Below the pieces are notes generated by a model that saw only the letters and a program-made list of their open reading frames with translations, had not been told where the DNA came from and made no database searches. The position numbers and the translations under genes were made by a program. Shown here piece after piece: positions 4,980-5,336 of a stretch of DNA of 5,336 bases. How positions within the stretch are numbered: position 1 is the stretch's first letter; every line of letters starts with the position of its first letter. Source of the stretch: Candidatus Limivicinus faecipullorum (lineage in GTDB: Bacteria > Bacillota > Clostridia > Oscillospirales > Oscillospiraceae); contig DVHY01000026.1 of the NCBI GenBank assembly GCA_018711755.1, positions 1 to 5,336 of the forward strand, written 5' to 3'.

Positions 4980-5225
4980 TTACAGCTTGCGGCTGAGAGC
5001 CGCAATGCACTCAGGGCAGACACAACGTCCCTTGTAGCTGACAAGGTCCCGTACGCTGTCACAGAAGACGCAGGCGTCCTGATACTTGCGAAGAATAATG
5101 CTCTCGCCCTCCACGTATACCTCAAGGGTATCCTTCTCCGCAATGTCCAGAGTGCGCCGCATTTCGATGGGCAGGACGATACGGCCCAGCTCATCCACCT
5201 TACGCACTATGCCGGTAGACTTCAT
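4980..5225 (-). CDS. abrB: AbrB/SpoVT-family transition-state regulator with Cys-rich C-terminus
   Basis: DNA-binding protein of 81 aa. Residues 1-47 (from MKSTGIVRKVDELGRIVLPIEMRR through LRKY) match the swapped-hairpin SpoVT-AbrB DNA-binding domain nearly position by position with Bacillus AbrB, which dimerises to bind AT-rich promoters and represses stationary-phase genes. The C-terminus differs from Bacillus AbrB: it carries five cysteines, C52-x2-C55, C68, and C70-x2-C73 (CPEC), a pattern that looks like a small zinc- or metal-binding knuckle and is typical of clostridial AbrB-like proteins. The start is supported by a GGGGAGTGAGGA stretch just upstream. It is monocistronic, with its own AT-rich promoter region and terminator, convergent with the CPBP gene. 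Placement downstream of trmN6 in opposite orientation matches the B. subtilis abrB locus. The exact regulon is unknown. Confidence 0.93.
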   Translation of the reverse strand: MKSTGIVRKVDELGRIVLPIEMRRTLDIAEKDTLEVYVEGESIILRKYQDACVFCDSVRDLVSYKGRCVCPECIAALSRKL

Positions 5226-5267
5226 TATTCCTCACTCCCCCATAATCTTAGTAAATGTTTCCATATC

Positions 5268-5278
5268 TTGTATTACAA
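5268..5278. promoter_or_regulatory. Operator-like palindrome over the predicted abrB start site
   Basis: TTGTATTACAA is a perfect 5-bp inverted repeat around one base. It lies just after the -10 hexamer and covers the predicted transcription start. AbrB-type regulators often control their own genes, so autoregulation is possible, but AbrB sites are not strict palindromes and chance is a real alternative in AT-rich DNA. Confidence 0.35.
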
Positions 5279-5279
5279 T

Positions 5280-5309
5280 ATTATACGATTTTTATCATTA
5301 AATCAATAA
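5280..5309 (-). promoter_or_regulatory. Promoter of the AbrB-family gene
   Basis: On the minus strand a consensus -10 TATAAT (5285-5280) is preceded by TTATTG (5309-5304) with an 18-bp spacer, or by TTGATT (5306-5301) with a 15-bp spacer. The region is strongly AT-rich up to the window edge. Transcription would start near 5273, giving a leader of about 48 nt. Confidence 0.65.
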
Positions 5310-5336
5310 GTCCATGCTTACTTCACAATAATTTAA

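Noticed and set aside
3707..5194. 495-codon minus-strand open frame across the CPBP gene and into abrB
   Set aside because: It runs antisense to the CPBP gene with all its motifs, overlaps abrB in another frame, reads through the terminator hairpin and has low-complexity His/Gln/Gly-rich sequence.
3797..5225. CPBP protease plus abrB as a toxin-antitoxin or bacteriocin-immunity unit
   Set aside because: The genes are convergent with separate expression signals. No small leader peptide, transporter or toxin-like ORF is nearby, and the AbrB-family protein is a full transition-state-type regulator rather than a MazE antitoxin next to a toxin.
1..5336. Mobile elements, CRISPR arrays, tRNA or rRNA genes
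   Set aside because: No transposase or integrase motif, terminal inverted repeats with target duplications, regularly spaced repeats, or T-loop/anticodon arrangement was found on either strand.

Overview
The window reads as chromosomal DNA from a GC-rich, probably anaerobic Firmicute, most likely a gut Clostridia of the Oscillospiraceae/Ruminococcaceae kind. The evidence is a clostridial-type 2[4Fe-4S] ferredoxin, a Gram-positive ClpC-type unfoldase, an AbrB-family transition-state regulator with the Cys-rich tail seen in Clostridia, strong GGAGG-type ribosome binding sites, and GC-rich genes separated by short AT-rich control regions. This lineage call is inference from protein features; no phylogenetic marker is present.

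Layout: (1) 1-122 is the left edge, with no supportable gene but a compact hairpin element with two alternative folds. (2) 123-162 is a perfect 18-bp hairpin terminator serving clpC. (3) 176-2464, minus strand, is a ClpC-type double AAA+ unfoldase that lacks the middle (UVR/M) domain. (4) 2465-2774 is a 310-bp divergent intergenic region: GC-rich and full of small inverted and direct repeats on the clpC side, AT-rich with a clear promoter on the ferredoxin side. (5) 2775-2945, plus, is an 8Fe ferredoxin, followed by a second perfect 18-bp hairpin. (6) 3049-3765, plus, is a TrmN6-type tRNA adenine-N6 methyltransferase. (7) 3797-4864, plus, is a CPBP/CAAX-type intramembrane protease, 31 nt behind trmN6. 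(8) 4937-4977 is a third perfect 18-bp hairpin, between convergent genes. (9) 4980-5225, minus, is an AbrB-family regulator with its promoter region at the right edge.

How the genes relate: clpC and the ferredoxin gene are divergent. Ferredoxin, trmN6 and the CPBP gene run the same way and could be partly co-transcribed, although a hairpin separates the first from the other two. The order trmN6 -> ... <- abrB matches the Bacillus subtilis yabB-yazA-rsmI-abrB neighbourhood, with the CPBP protease where yazA/rsmI would be expected. I see no clear defence system, mobile element, CRISPR array, tRNA or rRNA. The points most worth a second look are the M-domain-less ClpC with an unclear start codon, the CPBP gene in a conserved neighbourhood, the three symmetric hairpins, and the left-edge element.
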